Source of the DNA: Gnetum montanum
Lineage: Eukaryota; Streptophyta; Gnetopsida; Gnetales; Gnetaceae
NCBI GenBank assembly: GCA_015680685.1
Contig: MNCI01033368.1
Location: 14,372 to 73,558, forward strand
Direction of reading: 5' to 3'
DNA length: 59,187 nt
Made by a program: the position numbers and the translations under genes. The first letter of the stretch is position 1; the number at the start of each line of letters is the position of its first letter. This document shows, in pieces, positions 22,917 through 34,060 of this stretch. The notes beneath the pieces are model-generated. The model ran no database searches. It was not told where the DNA came from and saw only the letters and a list, made by a program, of their open reading frames with translations.

Positions 22917-22958
22917 TTCTGTAAAGAATGTAGGGTCCCAAGGTAGACTTTGATGTAA
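22917..22958. other. Putative first-intron start of the unknown minus-strand gene
   Basis: Non-coding bases just 3' of the MVTV exon on the minus strand. No clear GT donor is visible at the frame end, so the exon border is unresolved. Confidence 0.25.
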
Positions 22959-23293
22959 TTAGTCCTTTTCGGCTATGCTGGGACTCTTTGGGATCAGTGG
23001 TAGCTTAGTTGAAACACATTTAGCAGTTGACTGTTGGTTTACAATAGCAGTAGTGTTATTAGCAGCTTTCTTGTTTTCTTGGCCATACACAATTGTTCTA
23101 GCATCATAGTGTGTCCTCTTCACTTTTGCTACAGTAACCATTTAAGTCAGATTATCATCGGTAGTACTAAGTAGATTCTCAAATTCTCAAATAATGATAA
23201 TAGGTAGCTATTGTCACAAAAGTGACACTCCAATGGTTTTACTTAGTAATAAGGAACATCGGTTTTTTCCTTTCTGGTAATTCATATGTAAAA

Positions 23294-23395
23294 GGCCATG
23301 GACATTAAAGTCACTAGCACTTGAACATAGAAATAAAAGAGGCAGGCCATGGACATTGAAGTCATTAGCACTTGAACATAGAGTAAAAAAAGGTA
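23294..23395. repeat. 51-bp tandem duplication
   Basis: Two copies begin ggccatggacattgaagtc (first copy attaaagtc) at 23294 and 23345 and share agcacttgaacatag. They lie in otherwise featureless DNA upstream of the unknown minus-strand gene. Confidence 0.8.
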
Positions 23396-23842
23396 GAGAA
23401 AAAATTTATTTTGAAATTTTGTAGGTACGTAATGACAATTTTGCAAATCATGGGAGCCATGACCACATGCTACTATGTATCAATGCTAGTACCACACTAG
23501 ATTCAAAATCTAGGTCTCAACAACTAGTTGAATCAACTCCCTAAGCCAATATAATTTATATTTTACACCTAGTTGAAATCTATCCTAATAATTTATTAAA
23601 TCAAAAAGCCTAGACCTGGTTAAAAAAAATCCAAATGAAAATATACGTGCTCCTCTTTATACTAAGCCATATGAGAAAGCAAAATAAAATTCAAAATCAA
23701 ATATACAAAAAATTTCTTCTATTCTCGAGGAAGAAAGTTAAACAAAGTTTTAAACGGAAGAGAGAAACAGAAGGTATTTTGAATTTTTTAAAAACATTAT
23801 TTTTTTTGAAATCTAAAGAAACCAAATTCTAGAAAAGAGATC
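23396..23842. other. AT-rich DNA with no recognised gene
   Basis: Nothing recognisable apart from A-rich stretches. The 65-codon frame at 23635-23832 is Lys/Phe-rich from homopolymers. Confidence 0.5.
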
Positions 23843-23847
23843 CGCAT

Positions 23848-24429
23848 TGTGAGAGATGTCCCAGAGTGGTGGTTCTCTTGGGCTCTCCCCATGGTTTAGG
23901 GGCCACGGAACACTCTGAGGTGCCCTCGGGTGGCTCTCAAGTGTTACAAAACCCACCCCAGCTTGGTGGTAAGCTAGCAATAGGACACCCTCCTATTGCA
24001 CTCTCTCCGAAGTCCTCTTCATTCCCCTCTTCTCCGTGGAGAACTACATGTCCTTGATTCTACGACAGTCGTAGATATGTAGGCCACCAAGACTAGATAG
24101 TTTTGGTGCAGTGCCAGGCACACCTTGTACCAGATCATGAGGGATTTGGGGGTGAGGCACCTTCCCTTGTAGGTGCATCATCTTCCCTTCCACCGATGTG
24201 GTCTNAAGATGATGCACCTACAAGGGAAGGTGCCTCACCCCCAAATCCCTCATGATCTGGTACAAGGTGTGCCTGGCACTGCACCAAAACTATCTAGTCT
24301 TGGTGGCCTACATATCTACGACTGTCGTAGAATCAGGGACATGTAGTTCTCCACGGAGAAGAGGGGAATGAANCTGGATCTTCGTGAATTCCTCAGGGTG
24401 CCGAAAAATGTGAAGACAATGTTGTTACA
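23848..24429 (+). repeat. 5' LTR of the LARD-like element, with an internal assembly fault
   Basis: Homologous to 29349-29932 at both ends. Between the single Ns at 24205 and 24373 the sequence is the reverse complement of part of the same LTR (about 24010-24200), in place of the roughly 190 bases present in the right LTR at 29715-29880. This points to a misjoined gap, not biology. Confidence 0.85.
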
Positions 24430-24431
24430 GA

Positions 24432-24443
24432 TGGTATCAGAGC
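24432..24443 (+). other. Primer binding site, initiator-Met tRNA
   Basis: TGGTATCAGAGC starts two bases after the left LTR. It is the standard complement of the plant tRNA-iMet 3' end used by many plant LTR retrotransposons. Confidence 0.9.
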
Positions 24444-27400
24444 ATTTTTGAAATTGTGTTGGGATATGGTTGTGCTCTTTGGTTGTGTTACTCCATTGAG
24501 CTTTTTTGGTTAAGGGTCCCTTTGGATTGATACCTAGGTGATCTAGGGTCATATCCTTATGTATTTTGGAAGATTTTCCTGATGGTAATGTTCTCTGCTC
24601 TTCTTGAGGGGACAGATGAGAAATTGTGAGCAATTGATGTATGTTGCTCTTCGTCAGGATATAAATGATTGCGTTGTGGTGATTTCCTCCACTTGTTTAC
24701 TTGTGGTTGGACTAGTTGTGATTGTATGCGATATGGTTGAGAGGAATTCTACTGGCAACACAGTAATTTTGTTGCTCAAGGAGCTCACAACTTAGGTCTC
24801 CAGTGATTCATCTAGGATGAATCGGACTAAGTCTCCACTTTGGTTTCCACCCAGATGACATGTTTTGAGATGAAATTTGTTGAATCATGCAGGATATGAT
24901 ATCCTTGGCACTCCCACTCACCCTAGATACAGTGAGTATGGGAAAATACAAATTGGGACAAGATGGTTCCCAGGTACTTCAGGTTGGAGGTCTTTCAAAC
25001 ATGTGCTCTTGGTGAGCCTTGTTCTAGGTGGATTAAGACCGTTGCCAGTAGACTTTGTACATTCATGTTTGCGATTGTATGTTTGTCTATTTGTGTATGC
25101 GTTTCTTCTTGGTTGCACTTTCAAATTTTGCATGCGTGTTATCTTGATCGTGTCTATCGTTCGTAACACAAGGCTTAATATTTTATGTGATATGATGACT
25201 TATTGTTGGGAATGTTGAGGATGCAGTGGTTTTTTGTGTTATCCCAAAGCCAAATGGTTGTTTTCTTGTTCAACAACTTCTTGTGCATGAGGCATGATTG
25301 CCCTTATTATTGATATTTGTGAGTTTTACTCCTTTGTTGAGCTGGTGGTGTTGCCCTTGGGCTTGTGGCATCGCTATTTTGATTGGTGACATTTCTTGGT
25401 CACTCTGATTCGAAGACTACTAGTGTAGGTCATCCTATTGTTGGTTCTTATTGAGACCTCACCTTGTTTGATGAGAGTCTTCTTGTGAAAGCATCCTCGG
25501 TGATGTTGCTCGTTGTTGCGAGAATTAGTTTGATGCAGACTTGTTGTTGGATAGACCTTGGTCTTCCTCCTTATTTTTGGGTTGAGTTGATGATTGTCTA
25601 TTACCCATGACTCATGTGAGTGTGTTGAAATTTTGGTCCTAGTTGAGGCCAGTGTTAGTTGCTGGGAATGATTGTTGTGTATGAATCTTGAAATTCTGAG
25701 AGTGTGCTATCTCTCTTTTGGTGTGTCTCATGATGAAATCATTTTGTTTGAGTGGGGATCGGATTCCTCCATTAATGTTTTGCATGATTGATATCTATAC
25801 ATGTTGTTGAGGTCTTGAATTTTATGATGCACAAGAGTGATATCTCTTTGTTATATGATCATGCTTGATGGTTATGAATGAGGCTGATGTGCTAATCGTG
25901 TTCCTGCTAACTTCTATGTTTTTGAGCTTGTGTCTTAGTGTTTGCAAGTAGCACAGGTACAAAGATGTAGCCAGTGGTAAGCTCAGTTGATTCTGTGAGC
26001 ATTATGTATATGGGGAAGATATATGCTCCTGAGACCTTCATGAATTAATTATTTGGTCTCAGAATCCCAACATTGGGTTGTAGATCATGTATTTTTTGAG
26101 ACAATGCTGCAATGACAAATGATCGTTTATGCTTTATGATAGAGACAGGTTTTTCTCTAAACAACATGGTTCTTCATGGTATGCTCTTGGTGGCCTAAAT
26201 CCTTTAGCCTAGGATGGGCTTGGGTAGTTTGTGCTATAGCCTTTTAGGCTTGGGTAGCATTCCCAAATACCATGTATGTTCCCATATATGAATGTAATAC
26301 GATCCTTGGGTGTGTGAAAGGTATCCTTGTGATATTCTCGATCCAGTTGTATGCACACACAAGTGCTAGATGTATTGCCTATGTGACTCAGTTGGCTCCT
26401 GGTTGTAGGCATATGCCCACACTATGACAAGGCCAAGCTTGATGTATGGTGTTTTCTTGGTGCTTGTTTTAAAGCGCCCTTGCTATATGCTATAAATGGC
26501 CTTTGTGCCTTGATGTATAATTATGCTAAAAACCTCATGAGAAATGCTTTAGTTGTGATATAGTGTTGTAATGAATGGATCAAGACATGTCCTAGCCCAT
26601 TGTGTTGTTAAACTAGTGCCATGTGCTCTTGATGATGTTGGCATGCCTTGATGGTGTGTGCTTGGGGAATTTCCTTGAGACAGGACAAATCTTGGGAACA
26701 CATTCTCTTATGTTCCTGGACTAGCAAAGATCTTGTCCATAGATGAATGATGGTGTCTGAAATTCAAATCGATGTGATGTCTAATGGTGGATTTGAGTAG
26801 AATTCTAGGTAGTGACACCTAGACTTGCTCTTCCATGTTGGAGGTAATCGAGGGGTAGTTGTCCAAACGATGGGATGGTGGTCCATCCTTGGATAAATGA
26901 TGTTACAGATACAGAAATTGTGATTTCTCTTGGTGGCCTTGCTTGGTGGGCTTGAATGTGCTCGAAACACTTGCGATGATGCTCTCATGATTGTGGGCTT
27001 CTAATGATTTGTGCATGTTGGTGGGCTCTCATGACAAATTGCTTTGGTGTGTTGGAGAGCTAGAATGTGCTCTCATAGATTGGGACTGATTTTTACCTTC
27101 GTGGTCTATGGTGTGATTCCATGATAGGGGACTTGTGCCTAATAGGCTATGGTGTCTTGCTGAATTGTCTCATGTACTCTGTCCCTTATGTACACTGATG
27201 TATTATAGAGTCCCTCGCTGATGTATTATCCCATGTATTTGGTGTGATGTTAATTCATGTTGATGTTCTCACCTCCCTGGTGGGATAGGAGAGTTGATCA
27301 TGAGGGATTCAATGGATGCCCTCTTTAGTTCCTGAAATTATAAGGCAGGTGGTATTGAGACAGTTGTCTCCTGTAAGTAGTTGATGTTTGGGACTTGTTC

Positions 27401-29334
27401 CTAGCTATGGTCTCATGTCCGTGAACTCGTGGGGCTTGTTCTCAGAGATAGAATGTTGTTACCCTAGTGAAATTCATGAAACCTCCTCTGTGAGGTCATG
27501 TTGTCGATGTAAATTAAAGATACATATTGCTCTTCATGTAAGTAAGGAATGATATTGTGTACTCATTTTTTTTGGGGGGGGGGGCTTTTGAGGAACTTCC
27601 TTGTTGGGGTTCTTTGGTAGACCATCCTTATTGTAAACCCTTTGGGGATGAATCGTGGTGTTTGAGTTGTAAATGATGTTGATGAAAGCCCATTCCATGT
27701 AAAACTATCTTGAGGACCTAGTCCTCCTATGGGAAAGATGTTTTTGTGAACTTGTGTCTGTTGTTCGGGGTTGAGTGATAATAGGTAGTGGTGCGGCCTT
27801 GTCCACCACAAATTGATGTAAACGGGCTTGACTGGGATGTATTAAACAAAACCTAGATCTCCCAAGATGAAACAAAAATCCCTCTTGATAAAATTTCAAG
27901 GGATGAATTTCTTGGTGTCTCGAGTTGTTCTCAAGGGGAAAATCGAAATTGGGTAAGAATTGTGAACCCATGTCTTCCCTCAGCTGGTGACAGTTCCACG
28001 ATTTGGTTCTATTTGCTATATTGACTACTTGGGTATGTATGACGGGTAAGGTGTAGCTGGGTTGCTATTCTTACCTATGGAAGAAACCTCTCGAAGAGGA
28101 TCCTTCTTACAAGTGCAAAATCTAATGAAAGGTGGTGATCGTGAGACTGGTAGTCGTTCTTGAGATAGTGGGGAAATGCAAATTCTGAGAACGTGATGTT
28201 CCTTGGAGAATTCATGATTTGGTTACTCTCTGAGGTGACTCTATATTCGTTCTTAGACCTAGTGTTTAAAAAATGGTGATTGTCCCATAACTTGGTGTGG
28301 GAAGGATGGCTTGCATGTGGCAAGTGCAGGTGACCCTTCTCCATGAACGAGATATTATGGTTGCATTCGATGTTATGCCTACGACTGATATGAGATAGGT
28401 GATGGAGGATTGTCATGGGGTTGGCTGCCCAATTGACCCTCCCTTGTTCTAGCATTTGAGTAGGCATTCTCGATGTTGGACAATCACAAGAGGTGTTGTT
28501 GATAGTTGGGGCTTGTTGTATGTTAGCCTCTTGGAGAAGTTTCCAAAAAGATTTTTGGATCTTCTCTCTTGTTGAAATAATGAAATGAGGCATGCAATGC
28601 TGGTGTCTGTAGATGGCAAGGTCAAGCTTAAAGATTTGCTCTTGTACCATGCTTGTAAGGGAGAACATGCTTGAATCCCTTCATACCAGCTTGAATAAAC
28701 ATGATGAGAAAAGAGAATGCGCATGGCATTGATGCATGTGGAATCAGTGCTTAGATGGTTGCACTGGTGAGACCTAATGGGTCTTGATGCGAGTAGTAGA
28801 ACATGGAGTTCTGGCAAGCATGAGTTGCTTATGGAGACATGGCTCTTAGGAGCATGTCCTCCCTCTTGGTGTGATGTTCCCAAGTCCCTCACCATGGGTA
28901 GTAGCCCTGGTGAGCCCTCAAAAAAAATAAAAAAATAAAAAAATCAATGGGTGTTGATATGCCATTCACAGAGGAACTCGGTGGGACTTGTGGAAGAGGA
29001 GCTATCTTCTTGCATAAGTATGGGTTTACGCAAGAAGATATATCTCTAGATCCTCAAAAGGGATGGTTCTAGGGGATGCCTTAGAGACGTTGGCCCTTTG
29101 GGTTGGACTCTCCTGCTCGTATAGAGAAGGGAAGTCTTGGGCTTCCTCCAATTGCCCTTGCATTTCATGCAAGGCATTGGATGGAAGGACGTATCAAGTG
29201 TTGGGGTTGGTACCTTCCTTCAAGCCTGGCGTCTAAGGAGTTGACAAACCCCCAGAATTGATGGAGTTCCAAACCCATGTAGAAGTGTACACTTGAAGCT
29301 ATCCTAGGCTCTGCTCCAAGGATGTTGCCTCTTT
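24444..29334 (+). other. Non-coding internal region of the LARD-like element
   Basis: The plus strand is clearly rich in T and G (runs such as tgttgttgcgag, gatggtgtgtgcttgg), so the minus strand is poor in the T needed for stop codons. That explains long empty frames such as 28075-28668 and 28449-28895 on the minus strand. None shows a known motif. Uniform strand asymmetry over 4.9 kb with no gene is the main observation. Confidence 0.65.
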
Positions 29335-29348
29335 GTGTGGGGGAGGAT
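29335..29348 (+). other. Polypurine tract of the LARD-like element
   Basis: tgtgtgggggagga directly precedes the TGTGAG start of the right LTR. Confidence 0.75.
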
Positions 29349-29932
29349 TGTGAGAGATGTCCTAGAGTGGTGGTTCTCTTGGGCTTTCCCCATGGTTCGG
29401 GGGCCATGGAACACTCTGAGGTGCCCTCAGGTGGCTCTCAAGTGTTACAAAACCCACCCCGGCTTGGTGGTACCAAGCTAGCAATAGGACACCCTCCTGT
29501 TGCACTGTCTTCAAAGTCCTCTTCATTCCCCTCTTCTCTGTGGAGAACTACATGGCCCTGATTCTACAACGGTCATAGATATGTAGGCAGCCAGGACTAG
29601 ATAGTTTTGGTATAGTGCTAGGCCACACCTTGTACCAGATCATGAGGGATCTAGTGGGTGAGACACCTTCCCTTGTAGGTGCATCGTCTCCCCTTCCATC
29701 GATGTGGTCTACAAGGTTGTGTGTGTGCTTGTTTGCTTAGTCCTCATTTTGGAGTTTGGTTACCCTCAATGAGGTGCGTGGTCATGTATGTTCAGAAGCT
29801 TTGCTTCTACTTACACTCACTCATGAGATGCTTGCTTGCTTGAGGCATATTCCCTAGGTCTTCTGTCCTAGATCCACTGGATCTTCGTGAATTCCTCAGG
29901 GTGCTGGACAATGTCAGGGCAACGTTGTTACA
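29349..29932 (+). repeat. 3' LTR of the LARD-like element
   Basis: 584 bp, ends TG...CA, uninterrupted. It supplies the middle part missing from the assembled 5' LTR (gatgtggtctacaaggttgtg through ctagatccactggatcttcg). Confidence 0.9.
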
Positions 29933-29937
29933 CACAT

Positions 29938-31689
29938 AGTGTGAGTTGGTAGAAACCATTTTGAACTTTTTTGTTATTAAACAAGTTCAATCTATAAAAA
30001 ATAACACTAACATTGGGCAAGTAATTTAAATAGAGAAAAAATAAACATCTATTTATCCTACATCTTCAAAAAGGAGAATGTCATGAGCACCCCAAAAAAA
30101 TTTCAGCAAACATTGTGGAAAACAAGAACTGCAAAAGGAAAATAGAACAAAATCCAATCCTACAACAAGCAACATGAAAATAACCAAGATGCCTGGTGGA
30201 ACCAAAAAAAATCAGCAAACAAGAATAATACAAGTTAAGGAATCCTACAATTCCCAAAACCATAATACCACTTGTTAGCATGGATTAAAGTAGCCAACAC
30301 AGTAAAACTGAAAGAAGATAAAAAAAATCATGCACAAAATTTAAAATAACCCCAAACCTGGAGAAAATTTTGGGAAAACATAATCATAGAATGGTGGAAG
30401 GAGATCATCGGTCTCCTATGCCAAATCAATAAGGCTCAACTGTTCCATGCCCAAATCGAGCATCCGCATGGACTTAGAATCTTTACCCTCCATTTCCCTC
30501 TTAGCCCACCACTAAAAACTTCGAAGGATAATCAATTTTCAGAATAACAAAGTCCATATTCCAGATAACCAATACCAGGAACCACTCACTCAAAAATTTT
30601 GAACAGCAACAGCAGCAGCAGAATCCCAAACTAACAAAAATCAACAAGAAGGATTGAAGTACAATTGACACTGAAAATATGGAACAAAGCATAACCTCGT
30701 TCTATTTTTAGATTCTAAGCAGGAAAGAGCAATAACAGACTCTAGAGAATTTGGCTCAATACTTTGTATCGCTTTGCCTCTGTGATCGAATTGCGTAGTG
30801 TTTTCAGGGTGCCCTATGCTTTCTGAGTGAAACAAAAACTAGGCAAAACAAAAACAATTGAAAAAATAGAGAAGGAAAAAGCAAAATTTGCAGGTTGTTG
30901 CCTGCGGATGTAGCCGTTAATAGGATGCTTATAGTTCAATTTTGGGTGAAGAACAACAAAAGAATGTCTAAAATTAATGGTAATGACCATTCTGCAATAT
31001 CTATTTAACTTTGGGAAGGTAAATTTATGAACATCGTCAGGAAGATTGACGTGACACTTGGGATTTAGGCAGGGCAAATTAATTTTATTTGACTATTTTA
31101 GGAGAGGAATTGTAGGGGCAATTTTTTTGTGGTTTAGACCTAAGTTAAGCCTACGGTTTTGATTAATAATCACATGAATCAAACAATGTTAATGAACCAA
31201 GCTTGGAAATTGGAAATTGGAGTATTTGTTCTTGGAAATTCCTTGGCACATAATCTACCAACGATTATGTATCTCAAAAATTAGGATGCACTTCATAGAT
31301 TAAATATCCAACATATTGTTATTGTGGTATTGTAAGTAACAAGTTGGGACCATGAGGATTTCTTTTCTTTTTCTTTTCCCTTGTATTAATCTTATTACAA
31401 ATTAAGAAATGATGTTGAGGACTTTGGCCCCATTGTAGGAGTTCAATTTTATGTACACATACAATAAAGAAAAAGCAACCAACTTAAATACATGGATTAC
31501 TTTAAGATGTTGTTCAAAATCCCCAAGGAACTTTTAAGTTTTTTGCATAAACTTTTTTTAAGAAAACAAACCTAGGTTGTTCTAGGATGGGGTTGGGGTT
31601 TAAGCTTACTAGGATTTGAAACCCAATCGAGAATATGAAGCATTACAAAAGTATGAAGAGCGATGAGTGTTTATGAGTATAGGGGCTTG
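29938..31689. other. Unclassified DNA with weak minus-strand coding character
   Basis: A-rich plus strand. On the minus strand, 31077-30000 contains several consecutive short open segments, including one from 30460 to 30420 with an acidic MEQLSL...ETDDLLP-like stretch that could be the start of a LINE or gag-type ORF. I cannot assign it. The rest (31080-31689) shows nothing. Confidence 0.35.
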
Positions 31690-31835
31690 TACCAAGGGTA
31701 AGGCAACAACAATCTATTGCAAAGATAATGTAGCAACAAAAAAAAAACAAATTTCAGGTNACTTGTACCAAGGGTAAGGCAACAACAAGCTATTGCAAAG
31801 ATAATGTAGCAACAAAAAAAAAACAAATTTCAGGT
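31690..31835. repeat. Direct duplication across a single N (assembly seam)
   Basis: The sequence cttgtaccaagggtaaggca through aaacaaatttcaggt occurs twice, separated by one N at 31760, with one visible base change. This is what two unmerged overlapping contig ends look like; a real tandem copy is less likely. Confidence 0.75.
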
Positions 31836-32049
31836 AAAATATCTTGGTGCTCTCTCGCAAGAAGACCAAGGCATCCCTTACTCACTTTAAAGAGGTGTTG
31901 GAACTTGAAACCTTTTTGTTAAAGTATTTACTCCTAAGACATATAGTCAAATTAGAACTTTAAAAAATTCTGTAAAGGAATTCTAAACTTGTTTGATAGA
32001 TCTAGGGGGTCTTTCAATGGACATAAGAAAAAATTTAAGTTTCTTCAAG

Positions 32050-32130
32050 TACAAGTCTTTGCTTGGTAATCCTAGGTCATAGGTTCGATTCTACTAGGCA
32101 GCAATGGGTTATAAAATTCAATAAATCTTG
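32050..32130 (+). repeat. tRNA-derived SINE-like copy (partial)
   Basis: Contains the best B-box of the family here, aggtcataggttcgattcta, followed by ctaggcagcaatgggttataaaattc. The A-box end is degraded. Confidence 0.6.
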
Positions 32131-32214
32131 AGGGTGTACCTATGTTTCACTTATTTCAGATTTCAACACCCTCTTAATGGATGTAAAAAATATTTTTAGT
32201 TTCAGTTTCATAAC

Positions 32215-32305
32215 TGTGTTGTCTACTAGAATTGAACCCATAGCTTGGAGCTTCCAAATTAAGAGTTTTTCCACTTGGTTAACACCTTATTCTTCATAAA
32301 GTTAG
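32215..32305 (-). repeat. tRNA-derived SINE-like copy
   Basis: On the minus strand: gtgttaaccaagtggaaaaac, agctccaagctatgggttca and attctagtag, the same arrangement as the copy at 2930. It lies about 100 bases from the plus-strand copy at 32050, in opposite orientation. Confidence 0.6.
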
Positions 32306-33544
32306 AACTAACCTAGTTTCTACAATGTTTGATTTGCTAACCACCTAAGCCATTTGTGATATCGTGTTTCTGAATGTCATGGAAAATGTCAAATATTCAT
32401 AACATTCATATTATGTGTAAAGAATACAATAGGAAAATTGGCAAAGAAAATGAACAGAGTGCTTTACTAATGTGGAAAAAATATATCTAGGTCATGCTCT
32501 ATGGGTTCCTTGGGGTTATCTTCCTTTGACATCTATCACTTAGAGGCAATCTTGCATTGCTACTATGGTTAGGCTTGTAATTGGCCAGAAGGAATGACTA
32601 GTCATCTTCTTATCCTGCTTTACTAAGCACCTGTTACTTACCATTCTTGGCTTTGCAACTCCATACTAGCATGACCTCTAATTCCTAGGTATAAATGCCT
32701 TAGGTGAATCCCCAAAGGTCACCTCAAGAGATCTATCCATTATTACAACATGCCTTTTGGATTTAATTATAACTTTCCCTTTCAAGTCTTATTACATCAT
32801 TGTTACAAAGTAACACCATCTTTATTACGAAATAACACCATTTAGGAATGGGAACATGAAACCACTTATTAATANAACACCATTTAGGAATGGGAACATG
32901 AAACCACTTATTAATAACTTAAAACTAGTAAAGGTCCTTTTTATGCCTAAGGGCTTGCTAATATTTCACTTATAATTTTAAATGACAAATACATTATTAT
33001 TGCTAGAAGATTATGATTTTTTGGAGGCTAAAGGACTAGCCTAGGCAAAATTTAAAATAAGGGACATAGTTGAATCTCATGTTATTTAAGAAAATTCCAA
33101 TATGGACACATATCCCTAGTTTTTTCATTGTTTTTTAAAAGAAATGCTTCCTTACTTGTAGCTTTGCAGAATTGATTCAACTAAAGAATGTCATAACAAA
33201 GTAATCTTACATGGTTTTTCCTAAGTTTTATATTTACACAAGCTTAAATGTCACTAAAAAGGTTAAGATTAGTTACTTCAAATACAAATGAAAAACCTTA
33301 AAGCTAAAGGTAGAATACAAAAATATTCACATACCCTACAATAGTTGTGAATTGAAGGAACACCAAGAATAATTAATGAAATGTCTCTTTTAATGGATGA
33401 GGTAAGACTACATTTAAACCAACAATGATTTTAACTCCAAAGTTACATATGAGATTATTACAAAGAATAATTTTATTCATAAAAAATTCAATAAGATCTA
33501 AAATATGTAATTATCATCACATTTTTACATAAGGAAAATGAAAG
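32306..33544. other. Unclassified AT-rich DNA with an assembly seam
   Basis: No gene recognised. At 32874 a single N separates two direct copies of aacaccatttaggaatggga through aaccacttattaata, again consistent with unmerged contig ends. Confidence 0.5.
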
Positions 33545-33750
33545 ATATGTAGAGAGCTACTACCTCTCCAAAAATTCATATTTTTTATGGTATCTTATTC
33601 ATCAAGGTCTTTCTATTAGCAATCATCTTAAGTATATGAGAATTGTTTCTCCTCAATGTCCTCTTTATGAAAGTGAAGACTCTTTTTCTCATATATTTTT
33701 GAGTATCCTAATGTACAACATGCTTGGAAATGGACATTTAGAATTTGTAA
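33545..33750 (+). mobile_element. LINE zf-RVT domain fragment, target of the next LINE
   Basis: The plus strand reads a block resembling the zinc-binding region at the end of plant non-LTR reverse transcriptases: a SNHLKYMRIVSPQCPL block (33615-33665), then, after a one-base frame change, EYPNVQHAWKW (33707-33740). It is cut by a T-run at 33751, the poly-A end of the minus-strand LINE. Confidence 0.65.
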
Positions 33751-33839
33751 CAACTTTTTTTTTGAGAAAATATTTGGGATTATATTACTGAGAAGGAAAG
33801 AACTATAGTACAAGAGATTACAAATCGTGGGCCATCAGT

Positions 33840-34060
33840 AATGACCCTCTATGGATGGGAAAAAACCCCAAAGTCACAAGAATTCAACACCCCAACAGAC
33901 ATGTTATAACCAAGGAACAAACCCAAAATCAAGGGGGGGGGGGCAACACCCCAGGGGGGGTGCCCACCCACCCAAAATAGGAAGAGGGGTGGGGGATGCA
34001 CCCCCCAACCCTGGGGGGGGGGGACGAGTGTCACCAATTATTTGAAACAACCTCCTCCTA
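33840..34060 (-). repeat. LINE 3' UTR with homopolymer G/C blocks
   Basis: Runs of 8-11 G lie near 33931-33942, 33953-33960 and 34013-34022, with C runs between. On the minus strand this gives a Pro/Gly-rich frame that is probably meaningless. A similar G run (36225-36240) occurs further inside the LINE. Confidence 0.6.

Larger units (their letters stand above)
17680..23141 (-). pseudogene. Multi-exon plant gene or pseudogene of unknown function
   Basis: From 5' to 3' on the minus strand, exon-like open segments are: 23141-22959 (begins MVTVAKVKRTHYDARTIVYG), 22792-22641 (acceptor tttaatttacag), a repeated segment at 22570-22390, 21840-21750, 21720-21440 (Ser/Asn/Lys-rich, begins after a tatacag acceptor), about 21190-21090, and then the exons in the right arm: near 20120-19910, 19835-19400 (acceptor tatttcag, DPYELAEYTN block), 19330-19050 and 18680-18170. 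The product would be hydrophilic, basic and Ser-rich, without membrane segments. Several exons end in or contain stops, so I lean to pseudogene, though wrong exon borders could explain some. I could not name a family. Confidence 0.5.
23848..29932 (+). mobile_element. Non-coding LTR retrotransposon (LARD-like), complete ends
   Basis: Terminal direct repeats are 23848-24429 and 29349-29932, both starting TGTGAGAGATG and ending TTGTTACA. Flanks cgcat (23843-23847) and cacat (29933-29937) form a 4-of-5 target-site duplication differing by one transition. A PBS matching tRNA-iMet follows the left LTR, and a purine tract (tgtgggggagga) precedes the right LTR. The 4.9-kb internal region has no gag, protease, RT, RNase H or integrase motif in any frame I read. 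It must have moved using enzymes from an autonomous relative not present here. Confidence 0.85.

Noticed and set aside
24010-24372. Apparent long hairpin inside an LTR
   Set aside because: Bounded by single Ns, and absent from the sister LTR at 29349-29932; assembly artefact.
28075-28895. Two overlapping minus-strand ORFs of 197 and 148 codons in the LARD-like element
   Set aside because: No motif. The minus strand is C/A-rich and T-poor here, which lowers the chance of stop codons, and two frames are open at once, as expected for composition effects.
31690-31835. Apparent direct repeat of about 70 bp
   Set aside because: Copies flank a single N and are nearly identical, so unmerged contig ends are the simpler explanation.
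33849-34045. Pro/Gly-rich ORFs on both strands
   Set aside because: Come from G and C homopolymers in the LINE 3' UTR.
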